Below, piece after piece: positions 1 through 8,712 of a stretch of DNA of 42,929 nt (positions are counted from its first letter, which is position 1; every line of letters begins with the position of its first letter). The position numbers and the translations under genes are program-made. Under the pieces are notes generated by a model. That model was not told where the DNA came from. It saw only the letters and a program-made list of their open reading frames with translations, and made no database searches. Source of the stretch: Faeciplasma avium (lineage in GTDB: Bacteria > Bacillota > Clostridia > Oscillospirales > Ruminococcaceae); contig DVOL01000012.1 in NCBI GenBank assembly GCA_018713505.1, positions 1-42,929 of the forward strand, written 5' to 3'.

Positions 1-2
1 TG

Positions 3-245
3 CATGATCAGACAGTGACCTTTTCGGTCAAGCAGGACAAAAAGGATGAGATAAAAAAGACGCTCGGCATTGTGTATGAGGCGCTTCTTGAAAAGGGCTA
101 CAACCCGGTGAATCAGATAGTGGGCTACATCCTGTCGGAGGACCCCACCTATATCACCACCTACAACAACGCAAGAAGCCTCATAAGGCATATCGACAGG
201 GACGAGCTTTTGCAGGAGATGGTAAAAAGCTATCTCGCTCAGTAG
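3..245 (+). CDS. ireB: IreB family regulatory phosphoprotein (5' end outside window)
   Basis: The reading frame is open to the left edge and ends at TAG 243-245. The product matches the IreB/UPF0297 (DUF965) family in its core: a GYNPVNQIVGYILSEDPTYI stretch followed by NARSLIRHIDRDELLQEM. Family members are about 80-90 residues and normally begin a few residues before the DETV-like segment, seen here as DQTVTF, so the true start lies just left of the window and the GTG at 15 is probably internal. In Enterococcus, IreB is a small substrate of the IreK Ser/Thr kinase and affects cephalosporin tolerance. In Clostridia the gene often sits near alaS or ruvX/yqgF; here alaS is about 14 kb away. 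The identification is confident; the role in this organism is inferred from the family. Confidence 0.9.
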   Translation, partial: HDQTVTFSVKQDKKDEIKKTLGIVYEALLEKGYNPVNQIVGYILSEDPTYITTYNNARSLIRHIDRDELLQEMVKSYLAQ

Positions 246-333
246 CGTCGTCCGGTCCTTCCGTTTGCCAAGGGTCTTTAAACCAAGCGCCAGCTTTGCA
301 AAACTTTTATGCAAAATGCCGGACGGCAAACTG

Positions 334-362
334 TTGACAACCACGCCGGCAGATGGTATAAT
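334..362 (+). promoter_or_regulatory. sigma-A promoter of the leu/ilv operon
   Basis: TTGACA at 334-339 and TATAAT at 357-362 are separated by 17 bases: a perfect consensus. It lies just upstream of the T-box leader, so transcription should start near 369. Confidence 0.9.
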
Positions 363-368
363 CTATTA

Positions 369-686
369 AAATTAAATATCCGACAACAAAAGCTATGACG
401 AAGACTGACGGGAGCATCCCCGCCAAAGAGAGCCTGCGGCTGGTGTGAGCAGGCGGCGGCGTTCCCAGTTCTCTCCCTTCTGAGCTGACAGCCTGAACCT
501 GTCTATTGACAAGCTGGCATAATTAGGGCTGTCCGTGAGGCTGCGTGAATGCAAAGGGATTGTTTGATCCTGAAGGTGGTCGGCAGGGCAGAGTGTCCTC
601 ACTCGGTCTTAGCCGGCAATTTGAGTGGTACCGCGAGTGATTTTTCACCCGTCTCAAAGCAGCTTCGCTTTGGGACGGGTTTTTTC
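369..686 (+). promoter_or_regulatory. T-box leader, leucine type, ahead of leuA
   Basis: The leader has the T-box parts in order: an AGAGAG element and a GGUG motif near 427-454, a specifier-loop region around 465-485, the T-box sequence GAGTGGTACCGCG at 623-635, and a strong terminator at 648-685. The most likely specifier triplet is CTC at 471-473, followed by a pyrimidine-rich stretch and CTGAGC, which is Leu and fits the leuA gene downstream. Uncharged tRNA-Leu should stabilise the antiterminator and allow transcription of the whole operon. The specifier was assigned by analogy with the alaS T-box in this window, so it is less certain than the T-box itself. Confidence 0.88.
648..685 (+). 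terminator. T-box regulated terminator before leuA
   Basis: CCCGTC at 648-653 pairs with GACGGG at 674-679. The stem continues through CAAAGC/GCTTTG to about 13 pairs with a short loop, and a T-run begins at 680. It is the conditional terminator of the leucine T-box. Confidence 0.9.
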
Positions 687-737
687 TTCCTCCCAGGCGG
701 AAATCCTAACTTATTTTTATCAAGGAGACAAGAAGCT

Positions 738-2402
738 ATGATGGACGCAAGCAAGTACAAAATCGGTTACTTCCCCGCACCGGGAGTGTACAACAAATGG
801 GTGACTAAGGACCATATCGAAAAGCCGCCGGTGTGGTGCTCGGTTGACATGAGAGACGGCAACCAGAGCCTGGTCATCCCCATGGACCTAGAGGAGAAGC
901 TAAGATTCTACAAGACCCTTTTGGATGTAGGCTTCAAGGAGATAGAGGTCGGCTTCCCGGCGGCAAGCGAGACGGAGTACGAGTTTTTGAGGACTCTTAT
1001 CGACAATAGCATGATACCCGAGGATGTCACCGTGCAGGTGCTCACCCAGTGCCGTGAGCATATCATAAGAAAGACCTTCGAGGCGTGCAAGGGCGCACCC
1101 TCCGCAATAATCCACTTCTACAACTCGGTGAGCGCCGTACAGCGTGAGCAGGTGTTCAGAAAATCCAAGGAGGAGATCAAAAAAATAGCGGTAGACGGCG
1201 CAAAGCTTGTCAAGCAGCTTGCCGGCGAGTATGAGGGCAATTTCAGGTTTGAATACTCCCCCGAGAGCTTTACCGGCACCGAGCCGGAGTACGCTCTTGA
1301 GGTCTGTAACGCAGTTTTAGATGTCTTAGAGCCGTCAGAGAGCAACAATGTAATCATCAATCTTCCCGTCACCGTTGAGATGAGCCTTCCCCATGTTTAC
1401 GCCTCACAGGTGGAGTACATGAGCGAGAATCTAAAGTACAGGGAGTTTGTAACCCTCTCGCTTCACCCCCACAACGACAGGGGAACGGGCGTCGCCGATA
1501 CCGAGCTTGCGCTCCTTGCCGGAGCCGACAGGGTGGAGGGAACCCTCTTCGGAAACGGCGAGAGAACAGGAAATGTCGACATCGTGACACTCGCCATGAA
1601 TATGTACTCCCACGGCGTGGACCCGGGGCTTGACCTCTCGGATATGCCCGCTCTCGTGGAAATATACGAAAAATGCACAAGGATGCATGTCTACGAGCGC
1701 TCCCCCTATGCCGGCGCACTGGTCTTTGCGGCGTTCTCTGGAAGCCATCAGGACGCTATCGCCAAGGGCATGAAGTTCAGGGAGGAGAACGGGATGAAGC
1801 AGTGGAATGTCCCCTACATCCCGATAGACCCCAAGGACATCAACCGCACCTACGACGCCGATGTGATAAGGGTCAACTCCCAGAGCGGAAAGGGCGGAAT
1901 CGGATATCTGCTCGAGCAGAACTACGGCTATGTCCTCCCGGCAGGCATGAGGGAGAATTTGAGCTATCTTTGCAAGTCGGTATCCGACCATGAGCACAGG
2001 GAGCTGAAGGTTTCGGACATCTACAGCATCTTCAAGACAAACTACTTCATGCAAAACAAGCCTCTTTCCATCTGCGACATGCACTTCTTCAGAAGAAACG
2101 GCGAGATAGAGACCGAGGTCACCTTTATTGAGGAGGGCAAAAAGACGACCCTCAGGGCGCCCGGAAACGGAACTCTGGACGCTGTCAGCAACGCCCTCAA
2201 GGCGTATACGGGAAAGAGCTACGAGCTTTTGGTCTACACCGAGCACAGCATGCAGGGGGACGGCTCTAAGAGCGTCGCCTGTGCGTATATAGGGCTTCTG
2301 GACGGCGAGGGCAGGATGAGCTGGGGAGCCGGAACTCACACCGACATCATCCACGCCAGCGCAGACGCACTCCTGACAGCCTTCCTAAAGATGCAGGCTT
2401 AG
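738..2402 (+). CDS. leuA: 2-isopropylmalate synthase, type 2
   Basis: LeuA condenses 3-methyl-2-oxobutanoate with acetyl-CoA, the first committed step of leucine synthesis. The frame extends upstream to 549, but that part lies inside the T-box. The ATG at 738 follows AAGGAGA at 722-728 and gives 554 residues, as expected for the long type-2 LeuA (Corynebacterium/Mycobacterium-like). Visible signatures are WCSVDMRDGNQSL (R39, D40) in the HMGL-type TIM barrel, the metal-binding HPHNDRGTG (H243, H245), a GNGERTGN motif, and a C-terminal domain from about residue 430 matching the allosteric LeuA dimer domain. It heads the operon, so leucine control probably acts both at the T-box and on the enzyme. 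Confidence 0.97.
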   Translation: MMDASKYKIGYFPAPGVYNKWVTKDHIEKPPVWCSVDMRDGNQSLVIPMDLEEKLRFYKTLLDVGFKEIEVGFPAASETEYEFLRTLIDNSMIPEDVTVQVLTQCREHIIRKTFEACKGAPSAIIHFYNSVSAVQREQVFRKSKEEIKKIAVDGAKLVKQLAGEYEGNFRFEYSPESFTGTEPEYALEVCNAVLDVLEPSESNNVIINLPVTVEMSLPHVYASQVEYMSENLKYREFVTLSLHPHNDRGTGVADTELALLAGADRVEGTLFGNGERTGNVDIVTLAMNMYSHGVDPGLDLSDMPALVEIYEKCTRMHVYERSPYAGALVFAAFSGSHQDAIAKGMKFREENGMKQWNVPYIPIDPKDINRTYDADVIRVNSQSGKGGIGYLLEQNYGYVLPAGMRENLSYLCKSVSDHEHRELKVSDIYSIFKTNYFMQNKPLSICDMHFFRRNGEIETEVTFIEEGKKTTLRAPGNGTLDAVSNALKAYTGKSYELLVYTEHSMQGDGSKSVACAYIGLLDGEGRMSWGAGTHTDIIHASADALLTAFLKMQA

Positions 2403-2444
2403 CCTAATACGGCTGCAGTTTCAGCAAACGAAAGGAGAATTGAC

Positions 2445-3707
2445 ATGGGAATGACTATGACTCAGAAGATACTGGCAAAGCACGCAGGACTCGATTCCGT
2501 CAAGCCGGGTCAGCTCATAAACGCCAGGCTGGATATCGTTCTGGGAAACGACATCACCACCCCCGTGGCTATAAACGAGTTTAAAAAGAGCGGCTTCACA
2601 AGGGTGTTTGACAGAGATAGAATTGCAATAGTTTTGGACCACTTTGTCCCCAACAAGGACATCAAGGCGGCTCAGCAGTCCAAGGAGTGCAGGGATTTCG
2701 CAGGCTGTCACGGCGTCAGCCACTTCTACGATGTAGGAAAAATGGGAATCGAGCACGCTCTGCTGCCTGAGCAGGGAGTCGTCACGGCGGGCGACTGCAT
2801 AATCGGGGCGGACAGTCACACCTGCACCTACGGAGCGCTGGGAGCCTTCTCCACCGGCGTCGGAAGCACCGACATGGCAGCCGGAATGGCTACGGGAATG
2901 GCGTGGTTCAAGGTCCCGCCGGCAATCCGCTTCGAGCTTAAGGGAAGCCTTCCCAAGGACTGCAGCGGCAAGGATCTCATACTTTACATCATCGGCATGA
3001 TAGGCGTGGACGGCGCTCTTTACAAGAGCATGGAGTTCACCGGCGAGGGGGTTAAGAGCCTCTCTATGGACTCAAGGCTGACCGTCTGCAACATGGCTAT
3101 AGAGGCGGGAGCAAAGAACGGCATCTTCCCGGTGGACGATATCACCCTTGAGTACATGAAGGGCCGCTGCGAGAGGGAGCCTGTCATCTTCGAGGCGGAC
3201 CCCGACGCAGAGTACGAAAAGAGCTACGAAATAGACCTTTCCAGCCTCGTACCCACAGTTAGCTGTCCCCATCTTCCAGAGAACACAAGACCTGCCCATG
3301 AGCTTGGCGACATCAAGATAGACCAGGTCGTCATAGGAAGCTGCACAAACGGCAGGATGGAGGACATGGAGACCGCCTACAGGATACTTAACGGCAAAAG
3401 GGTTAAGGACGGCGTCCGCTGTATTATCATACCGGCTACCATGGAGATAATGAAGGAGTGCGCAGACAGGGGCTACATCTCGGCGTTTATCGAGGCGGGA
3501 GCTGTTGTCTCCACCCCGACCTGCGGACCCTGTCTCGGCGGATATATGGGTATTCTTGCCAAGGGCGAGAGGTGCATAGCCACCACCAACCGCAACTTTG
3601 TCGGCAGGATGGGTCATGTCGAGAGCGAGGTATACCTTGCCTCCCCGGCGACCGCCGCCGCAAGCGCACTTACAGGCTATATAACCCGGTACAGCTGCGG
3701 GGAATAG
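2445..3707 (+). CDS. leuC: 3-isopropylmalate dehydratase, large subunit
   Basis: LeuC and LeuD form the aconitase-family isomerase that converts 2- to 3-isopropylmalate. The 420 residues match the shorter bacterial/archaeal LeuC type. The three [4Fe-4S] cysteine ligands are visible: C300 in GSCTNGR, and C360 and C363 in TCGPCLGG. GADSHTCTYGALGAFSTGVG is the aconitase signature. An AAAGGAGA site lies just before the ATG at 2445. It sits 42 bases after leuA and 37 bases before leuD, in the same operon. Confidence 0.97.
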   Translation: MGMTMTQKILAKHAGLDSVKPGQLINARLDIVLGNDITTPVAINEFKKSGFTRVFDRDRIAIVLDHFVPNKDIKAAQQSKECRDFAGCHGVSHFYDVGKMGIEHALLPEQGVVTAGDCIIGADSHTCTYGALGAFSTGVGSTDMAAGMATGMAWFKVPPAIRFELKGSLPKDCSGKDLILYIIGMIGVDGALYKSMEFTGEGVKSLSMDSRLTVCNMAIEAGAKNGIFPVDDITLEYMKGRCEREPVIFEADPDAEYEKSYEIDLSSLVPTVSCPHLPENTRPAHELGDIKIDQVVIGSCTNGRMEDMETAYRILNGKRVKDGVRCIIIPATMEIMKECADRGYISAFIEAGAVVSTPTCGPCLGGYMGILAKGERCIATTNRNFVGRMGHVESEVYLASPATAAASALTGYITRYSCGE

Positions 3708-3744
3708 CTAAATACTACTAGGAAAGGACGGCTCACGAGCGGCT

Positions 3745-4239
3745 ATGAACACTCAGGGAACAGTTTTTAAATACGGGGACAATGTCGACACCGATGTAAT
3801 CATCCCCGCAAGATATCTTAACACCTCGAACGCAGCAGAGCTTGCCGCTCACTGCATGGAGGATATAGACGACGAGTTTGTAAAAAAGGTCAAGCCGGGG
3901 GACATTATGGTTGCCGGCTGGAACTTCGGCTGCGGCTCCTCAAGGGAGCATGCGCCTCTTGTAATCAAGACCTGCGGCACAGGCTGCGTAATAGCTAAGA
4001 GCTTTGCAAGAATTTTTTACAGAAACGCAATAAACATCGGTCTGCCGATTCTTGAATGCCCACAGGCGTGCGACGCCATCGAGGCGGGGGACAGCGTCGA
4101 GGTCGATTTCGACTCAGGCGAGATAAGGGACCTTACCACCGGCAGGGTGTTCAGGGCTGAGCCGTTCCCGCCCTTTATCCAAAGGATAATCAAGGCGGGA
4201 GGTCTTTTAAACTCGATAAAAGAGGTGAGCGGGGAATGA
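3745..4239 (+). CDS. leuD: 3-isopropylmalate dehydratase, small subunit
   Basis: This is the swivel-domain partner of LeuC, 164 residues, the size expected for the short LeuD type. NVDTDVIIPARYLNT near the N-terminus and FGCGSSREHAP in the middle are family hallmarks. Its last four bases overlap the leuB start (ATGA), pointing to translational coupling. The AGGAAAGGA ribosome site is about 16 bases from the ATG, which is rather far. Confidence 0.97.
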   Translation: MNTQGTVFKYGDNVDTDVIIPARYLNTSNAAELAAHCMEDIDDEFVKKVKPGDIMVAGWNFGCGSSREHAPLVIKTCGTGCVIAKSFARIFYRNAINIGLPILECPQACDAIEAGDSVEVDFDSGEIRDLTTGRVFRAEPFPPFIQRIIKAGGLLNSIKEVSGE

Positions 4240-5321
4240 ACAAGAAAATAGCTCTTATAAGGGGAGACGGCATCGGTCCTGAGATAGTCGAGCAGGCGGT
4301 AAGAGTGCTTGACAGGGTTGCGGCTAAGTACGGTCACAGCTTCAGCTACTCTGAGGTCGACATGGGCGGAGCAGCCATAGACAAATGGGGAGACCCGCTC
4401 CCCGAGGATATGCTAAGGCTCTGCCTGGAGTCGGACAGCGTGCTTTTAGGAGCCGTCGGCGGAGAGAAGTGGAACCAGCTCCCAGGGGATAAGCGTCCTG
4501 AGAAGGGGCTTTTGAGGCTGAGAGCCGGCATGGGCGTATATTCAAACAACCGCCCTGCAAGAATATGGCCTCAGCTTGCGGACGCCTCGCCGCTGCGCCG
4601 TGAGATAGTCATGCAGGGAATTGATTTTATCATAGTAAGAGAGCTTATCGGAGGAATATACTTCGGCGAGCACAGAACTACAGAGGAAAACGGCAGCACG
4701 GTTTCTGAGGATGTCATGAGATACTCCGAGGAGGAGATTGAAAGAATCGGCAGGATAGGCTTTGAGACCGCCATGAAGAGGAGAAGAAAGCTCTGCTCGG
4801 TCGAAAAGTCGAATGTGCTTGACACAAGCCGACTCTGGAAGAAGGTCATGCACCGCTTGGCGCAGGAGTATCCCGAGGTGGAGCTTAGCGATATGCTGGT
4901 CGACAACTGCGCCATGCAGATAGTCAAGAATCCGGCTCAGTTTGATGTAATAGTCACGGAAAATATGTTCGGCGACATCCTGTCCGATGAGGCGTCCATG
5001 ATAACCGGCTCGATAGGCATGATACCCTCCTCCAGTCTCGGAGCGGGAAGCCTGGGGCTTTACGAGCCGATTCACGGCTCCGCACCCGACATAGCCGGGC
5101 AGGACAAGGCAAATCCGATAGGCACCATACTCTCCGCTGCGATGCTTCTAAGATACAGCTTCGGGCTTGACAAGGAGGCTGACGCTGTGGAGGCGGCTGT
5201 CGGAAGAGTGCTTGACGAGGGCTACAGAACCCTTGATATTCTTCCCAAGGGAGAGGGCGCAGAGGGCTGCACTCTTGTAGGCTGCAAAAGGATGGGCGAG
5301 CTTATAGCTAACAGGCTGTGA
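4236..5321 (+). CDS. leuB: 3-isopropylmalate dehydrogenase
   Basis: LeuB is the NAD-dependent oxidative decarboxylase giving 2-oxoisocaproate. The 361 residues are normal length. It starts with IALIRGDGIGPEIV, has the substrate-binding RLRAGMGVYSNNRPAR region and the FGDILSDEASMITGSIG signature, and ends the adenine pocket with EPIHGSAPDIAGQDKANPIG. It overlaps leuD by four bases. An 81-base spacer containing a small hairpin separates it from ilvB. Confidence 0.97.
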   Translation: MNKKIALIRGDGIGPEIVEQAVRVLDRVAAKYGHSFSYSEVDMGGAAIDKWGDPLPEDMLRLCLESDSVLLGAVGGEKWNQLPGDKRPEKGLLRLRAGMGVYSNNRPARIWPQLADASPLRREIVMQGIDFIIVRELIGGIYFGEHRTTEENGSTVSEDVMRYSEEEIERIGRIGFETAMKRRRKLCSVEKSNVLDTSRLWKKVMHRLAQEYPEVELSDMLVDNCAMQIVKNPAQFDVIVTENMFGDILSDEASMITGSIGMIPSSSLGAGSLGLYEPIHGSAPDIAGQDKANPIGTILSAAMLLRYSFGLDKEADAVEAAVGRVLDEGYRTLDILPKGEGAEGCTLVGCKRMGELIANRL

Positions 5322-5362
5322 TAAGCCGTTATCCAAGCCACGAATAAATATAACCGGCATTT

Positions 5363-5380
5363 CGCAGGGAAGTCCCTGCG
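5363..5380 (+). other. intra-operon hairpin between leuB and ilvB
   Basis: CGCAGGG at 5363-5369 and CCCTGCG at 5374-5380 form a perfect 7-bp stem with an AAGT loop, about 10 bases upstream of the ilvB ribosome site. There is no T-run, so it is not a normal terminator. RNA processing, protection from decay or a local translational role are all possible. Confidence 0.5.
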
Positions 5381-5402
5381 GGTCAGAAAAAGGAGTGATA
5401 AA

Positions 5403-7070
5403 ATGCTCTTATCAGGCGCAGATATCATAACCGAGACGCTTATTGAGCAGGGAGTAGAGGTCATCTTCGGCTATCCTGGCGGTCAGATAATTGATGTCTA
5501 CGACTCGCTTTACAGATATCAGGACAGGATAAGCCATGTCCTTACAGCCCATGAGCAGGGAGCCGTCCATGCGGCTGACGGCTACGCAAGGTCGACCGGC
5601 AGACCGGGAGTCGTTTTTGCGACCTCGGGACCGGGCGCTACCAATCTTGTAACCGGGATAGCAACCGCATTTTTGGACAGCGTTCCCCTGATAGCGATAA
5701 CTGGAAATGTCCCCACCGGCTCTATAGGCTATGACAGCTTCCAGGAAATAGACATCACGGGAATCACCCTTCCCATAACGAAGCACAACTTTTTCGTGGG
5801 CGATGTTCAGGAGCTTGCCGACACGATAAGGCAGGCGTTCAGGCTAGCCGTATCCGGCAGACCCGGGCCTGTGCTTATAGATGTCCCCAAGGATGTCCAG
5901 ACCTCGCTCTGGGAATATATCCCTGCTCCCAAGGTCGAAAGGGAGGAGGCTCAGCCTGCCAAGGACATAAGAATCCGGCAGGCGGCTGAGATAATCAACG
6001 AGGCAAAGCGTCCCTACATCTATTTCGGCGGAGGACTTATATCCTCGGGAGCGCAGAGCGAGCTCCTGGCTCTTGCCGACAGGATAGACGCTGTAATCGG
6101 CTGCTCTATGATGGGACTTTCCGCAATACCCACCTCCCATCCAAGATTTCTGGGGATGCAGGGTATGCACGGGCATTACGCCTCCTCGATGGCAATGCAC
6201 AACGCAGACTGCATAATTGCCTTAGGAGCAAGGTTCAACGACCGCTCGACTGGCAACAGAAAGAAGTTTGCAACCAAGGCAAGGATTGTTCACATAGATG
6301 TCGACGGCTCGGAGCTTTCAAAGACCACTACCGACGCCTGCGGGCTTAGAGGGGACCTTAAAATGACCCTCCAAAAGCTGCTTCCTCTTATAAGGGAGGC
6401 AAAAAGGCCGGAGTGGCAGGAGAAGGTGTCCTCGTTTAGGGAGGGCGAGCTAGGCTCTCAGGACAAAAGGGAGGGTCTTAATCCCAAGAACGCCATAAGG
6501 ATGCTAAACAGCTACCTCGGGGAGAATACGCCTGTTGCGACAGATGTCGGTCAGCATCAGATGTGGTCGGCTCAGAATCTTTGCTTTAAGACTCCCAGGA
6601 GGTTTATCTCCAGCGGAGGACTAGGAACGATGGGCTTTGGCCTGGGAGCGGCAATCGGAGCCGCCTACGGCACCGGGGAGAGGACTGTCCTTGTAACCGG
6701 CGACGGCAGCTTCGGGATGTGTCTTAACGAGCTTGCAACCGCAGTTACCTACGGCGTCCCGGTGGTCATACTGCTTATGAACAACGGCGTTTTGGGCATG
6801 GTAAGGCAGTGGCAGACGCTGTTCTTTGACAAGCACTACTCAAACACCGTGCTGAACAGAAGGACGGACTTTGTCGAGCTTGCAAGGGCGTTCGGGGCTG
6901 ACGGCATGAGGGCGTCCAGCCTTGAGGAGCTGAAATCGGCTCTTGACGCTGCGTTTTCTAAGGACATGCCGTTTGTCATAGACCTCAAGATTGACAAGGA
7001 CGAGATGGTCCTTCCCATGCTTCCTCCCGGAGGCTCGATGGACGACATCATTGTAAAGGTGGGTGACTGA
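5403..7070 (+). CDS. ilvB: acetolactate synthase, large (catalytic) subunit
   Basis: This is a ThDP-, Mg- and FAD-dependent enzyme forming acetolactate or acetohydroxybutyrate. The 555 residues are the usual length. Visible features are the catalytic-Glu segment LTAHEQGAVHAADGYAR, the N-terminal FGYPGG motif, and the ThDP/Mg motif GDGSFGMCLNELATAV ending in the NN of LLMNNGVLG. An AAAGGAG site precedes the ATG. The end overlaps the upstream possible ilvN start by a few bases. An anabolic AHAS rather than a fermentative ALS is supported by the adjacent regulatory subunit. Confidence 0.97.
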   Translation: MLLSGADIITETLIEQGVEVIFGYPGGQIIDVYDSLYRYQDRISHVLTAHEQGAVHAADGYARSTGRPGVVFATSGPGATNLVTGIATAFLDSVPLIAITGNVPTGSIGYDSFQEIDITGITLPITKHNFFVGDVQELADTIRQAFRLAVSGRPGPVLIDVPKDVQTSLWEYIPAPKVEREEAQPAKDIRIRQAAEIINEAKRPYIYFGGGLISSGAQSELLALADRIDAVIGCSMMGLSAIPTSHPRFLGMQGMHGHYASSMAMHNADCIIALGARFNDRSTGNRKKFATKARIVHIDVDGSELSKTTTDACGLRGDLKMTLQKLLPLIREAKRPEWQEKVSSFREGELGSQDKREGLNPKNAIRMLNSYLGENTPVATDVGQHQMWSAQNLCFKTPRRFISSGGLGTMGFGLGAAIGAAYGTGERTVLVTGDGSFGMCLNELATAVTYGVPVVILLMNNGVLGMVRQWQTLFFDKHYSNTVLNRRTDFVELARAFGADGMRASSLEELKSALDAAFSKDMPFVIDLKIDKDEMVLPMLPPGGSMDDIIVKVGD

Positions 7071-7071
7071 T

Positions 7072-7578
7072 ATGCAAAGATACACTGTTGCAGTTCTGGT
7101 GAAAAACCGCTTCGGAGTCTTAAACAGAGTCACCAGCATGTTCCGCCGAAGGCAGTTTAATATCGACAATCTGACCGTCAGCGAGACGGAGTCCCCGGAG
7201 CTTTCAAGGATTACCGTCCAGTTTGACGGCGAGGAGACAAACAAGCAGCAGCTTATAAACCAGCTCTACAAGCTCCCCGATGTAGTCTCGATAAGCGAGC
7301 TTAACCGTGACGAATCGGTTACGGTCGAGCTTATGCTCATAAAGATGTCAAACTCCCCCGAGATAAGAGAGGAGCTTCTGGCTGCGGCTCAGGCGTTTGA
7401 CGCAAGGACGGTGGACTATTCCAAGGACACTATAATCTTCCAGATGGCCGCAGACCCAAGAAGGATAGACGCCTTTGTGAATCTTATGAAGGACTACGGG
7501 ATAATGGAAATATGCAGGACGGGGATAGTCTCCCTCGAGCGTGGAGGCTCGACGATAAGAAAGGTCACAAATTATTAA
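7072..7578 (+). CDS. ilvN: acetolactate synthase, small (regulatory) subunit
   Basis: The N-terminal ACT domain begins RYTVAVLVKNRFGVLNRVTSMF and is followed by RRQFNIDNLTVS, typical of IlvN/IlvH subunits that give valine feedback control. The product is 168 residues from ATG 7072; an in-frame GTG at 7063 inside the end of ilvB would add three residues. The ATG is preferred because family members begin with a short Met-x-Arg/Lys-Tyr segment and a GGTGGG site lies just upstream. It is tightly packed between ilvB and ilvC. The gene symbol could equally be ilvH. Confidence 0.95.
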   Translation: MQRYTVAVLVKNRFGVLNRVTSMFRRRQFNIDNLTVSETESPELSRITVQFDGEETNKQQLINQLYKLPDVVSISELNRDESVTVELMLIKMSNSPEIREELLAAAQAFDARTVDYSKDTIIFQMAADPRRIDAFVNLMKDYGIMEICRTGIVSLERGGSTIRKVTNY

Positions 7579-7597
7579 ACATAAAGGAGAAATTATC

Positions 7598-8614
7598 ATG
7601 GCTAGAATTTTTTATCAGCAGGATTGCAATCTTCAGAAGCTTTCTGGAAAGACCGTCGCCATCATAGGCTATGGCTCCCAGGGACACGCTCACGCCCTTA
7701 ACCTCAAGGACAGCGGCGTGAATGTCATCGTCGGACTCTATGAAGGCTCCAAGAGCTGGGCAAGGGCAGAGAGCCAGGGTCTTAAGGTAATGACCGCCTT
7801 CGACGCCGCAAAGGAAGCCGACCTTATCATGATACTCATCAATGATGAGAAGCAGGCGGCTCTTTACAGGGAGTCGATAGAGCCGAATCTCACCGAGGGC
7901 AAGACTCTTGCCTTCGCTCACGGATTCAACATCCACTTTGGCTGCATCAAGCCTCCTAAGAATGTAAATGTCATCATGATAGCTCCCAAGGGACCGGGAC
8001 ATACGGTAAGAAGCGAGTATCAGGCTGGAAAGGGCGTTCCCTGCCTTATCGCCATCGAGCAGGACGCTACCGGCGACGCCTTGGACATAGGACTTGCCTA
8101 TGCTCTTGGGATAGGCGGAGCGAGGGCTGGAGTTCTTGAGACCACCTTCAGGACTGAGACCGAGACCGATCTCTTCGGCGAGCAGGCTGTACTCTGCGGA
8201 GGCGTATGCGCCCTCATGCAGGCAGGCTTTGAGACCCTCGTCGAGGCTGGCTACGACCCGAGAAACGCCTACTTTGAGTGCATCCACGAGATGAAGCTAA
8301 TCGTCGACCTGATTTACCAGAGCGGCTTCAAGGGAATGAGATACTCCATCTCCAACACCGCCGAGTACGGCGACTATGTAACAGGTCCCAAGATAATCAC
8401 CGAGGAAACCAAGAAGACCATGAAGAAGATTCTCAAGGACATTCAGGACGGCAGCTTCGCCAAGGAGTTCCTGCTCGATATGTCCGACTCGGGAGCGCAG
8501 GTACACTTTAACGCAATGAGAAAGCTCGCCTCGGAGCATCCCTCCGAGATAGTCGGCGAGGAGATAAGAAAGCTCTACAGCTGGAACGGCGAGGAGAAGC
8601 TTATAAACAACTAA
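7598..8614 (+). CDS. ilvC: ketol-acid reductoisomerase
   Basis: This is a class I (short) KARI of 338 residues, NADPH- or NADH-dependent, which isomerises and reduces acetohydroxy acids. The Rossmann loop GYGSQGHAHALNLKDSG lies near residue 25. The catalytic domain carries TDLFGEQAVLCGG, the metal-binding Asp/Glu segment, and ends with YSISNTAEYGDYVTG. AAAGGAG precedes the ATG. Fourth step cluster of the operon, 19 bases after ilvN. Confidence 0.97.
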   Translation: MARIFYQQDCNLQKLSGKTVAIIGYGSQGHAHALNLKDSGVNVIVGLYEGSKSWARAESQGLKVMTAFDAAKEADLIMILINDEKQAALYRESIEPNLTEGKTLAFAHGFNIHFGCIKPPKNVNVIMIAPKGPGHTVRSEYQAGKGVPCLIAIEQDATGDALDIGLAYALGIGGARAGVLETTFRTETETDLFGEQAVLCGGVCALMQAGFETLVEAGYDPRNAYFECIHEMKLIVDLIYQSGFKGMRYSISNTAEYGDYVTGPKIITEETKKTMKKILKDIQDGSFAKEFLLDMSDSGAQVHFNAMRKLASEHPSEIVGEEIRKLYSWNGEEKLINN

Positions 8615-8631
8615 TATCATGGGGCAATAGA

Positions 8632-8677
8632 GGGACCAAGCCGCTTTAAGGGCACAGAAGCCGGACGGCAGGGTCCC
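8632..8677 (+). other. hairpin between ilvC and ilvD, possible weak terminator
   Basis: GGGACC at 8632-8637 pairs with GGTCCC at 8672-8677, and inside it GCCG at 8640-8643 pairs with CGGC at 8666-8669. It is followed by a T-rich stretch (CTTTGGCTTTTT). It may partly terminate or process the transcript so that ilvD and the ATPase are made at a lower level. Evidence is structural only. Confidence 0.4.
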
Positions 8678-8712
8678 CCTTTGGCTTTTTCCAAACGGAA
8701 AGGAAGGATAAG

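Noticed and set aside
549..737. In-frame extension of leuA upstream of ATG 738
   Set aside because: It lies inside the T-box and its terminator, and a good ribosome site directs the start to 738.
1431..2354. Long open frame on the minus strand across leuA
   Set aside because: It is the antisense shadow of a highly conserved gene; its translation shows no recognisable domain. The same applies to minus-strand frames over leuC (3072-3617), leuB (4542-5075) and ilvC (7565-8287).
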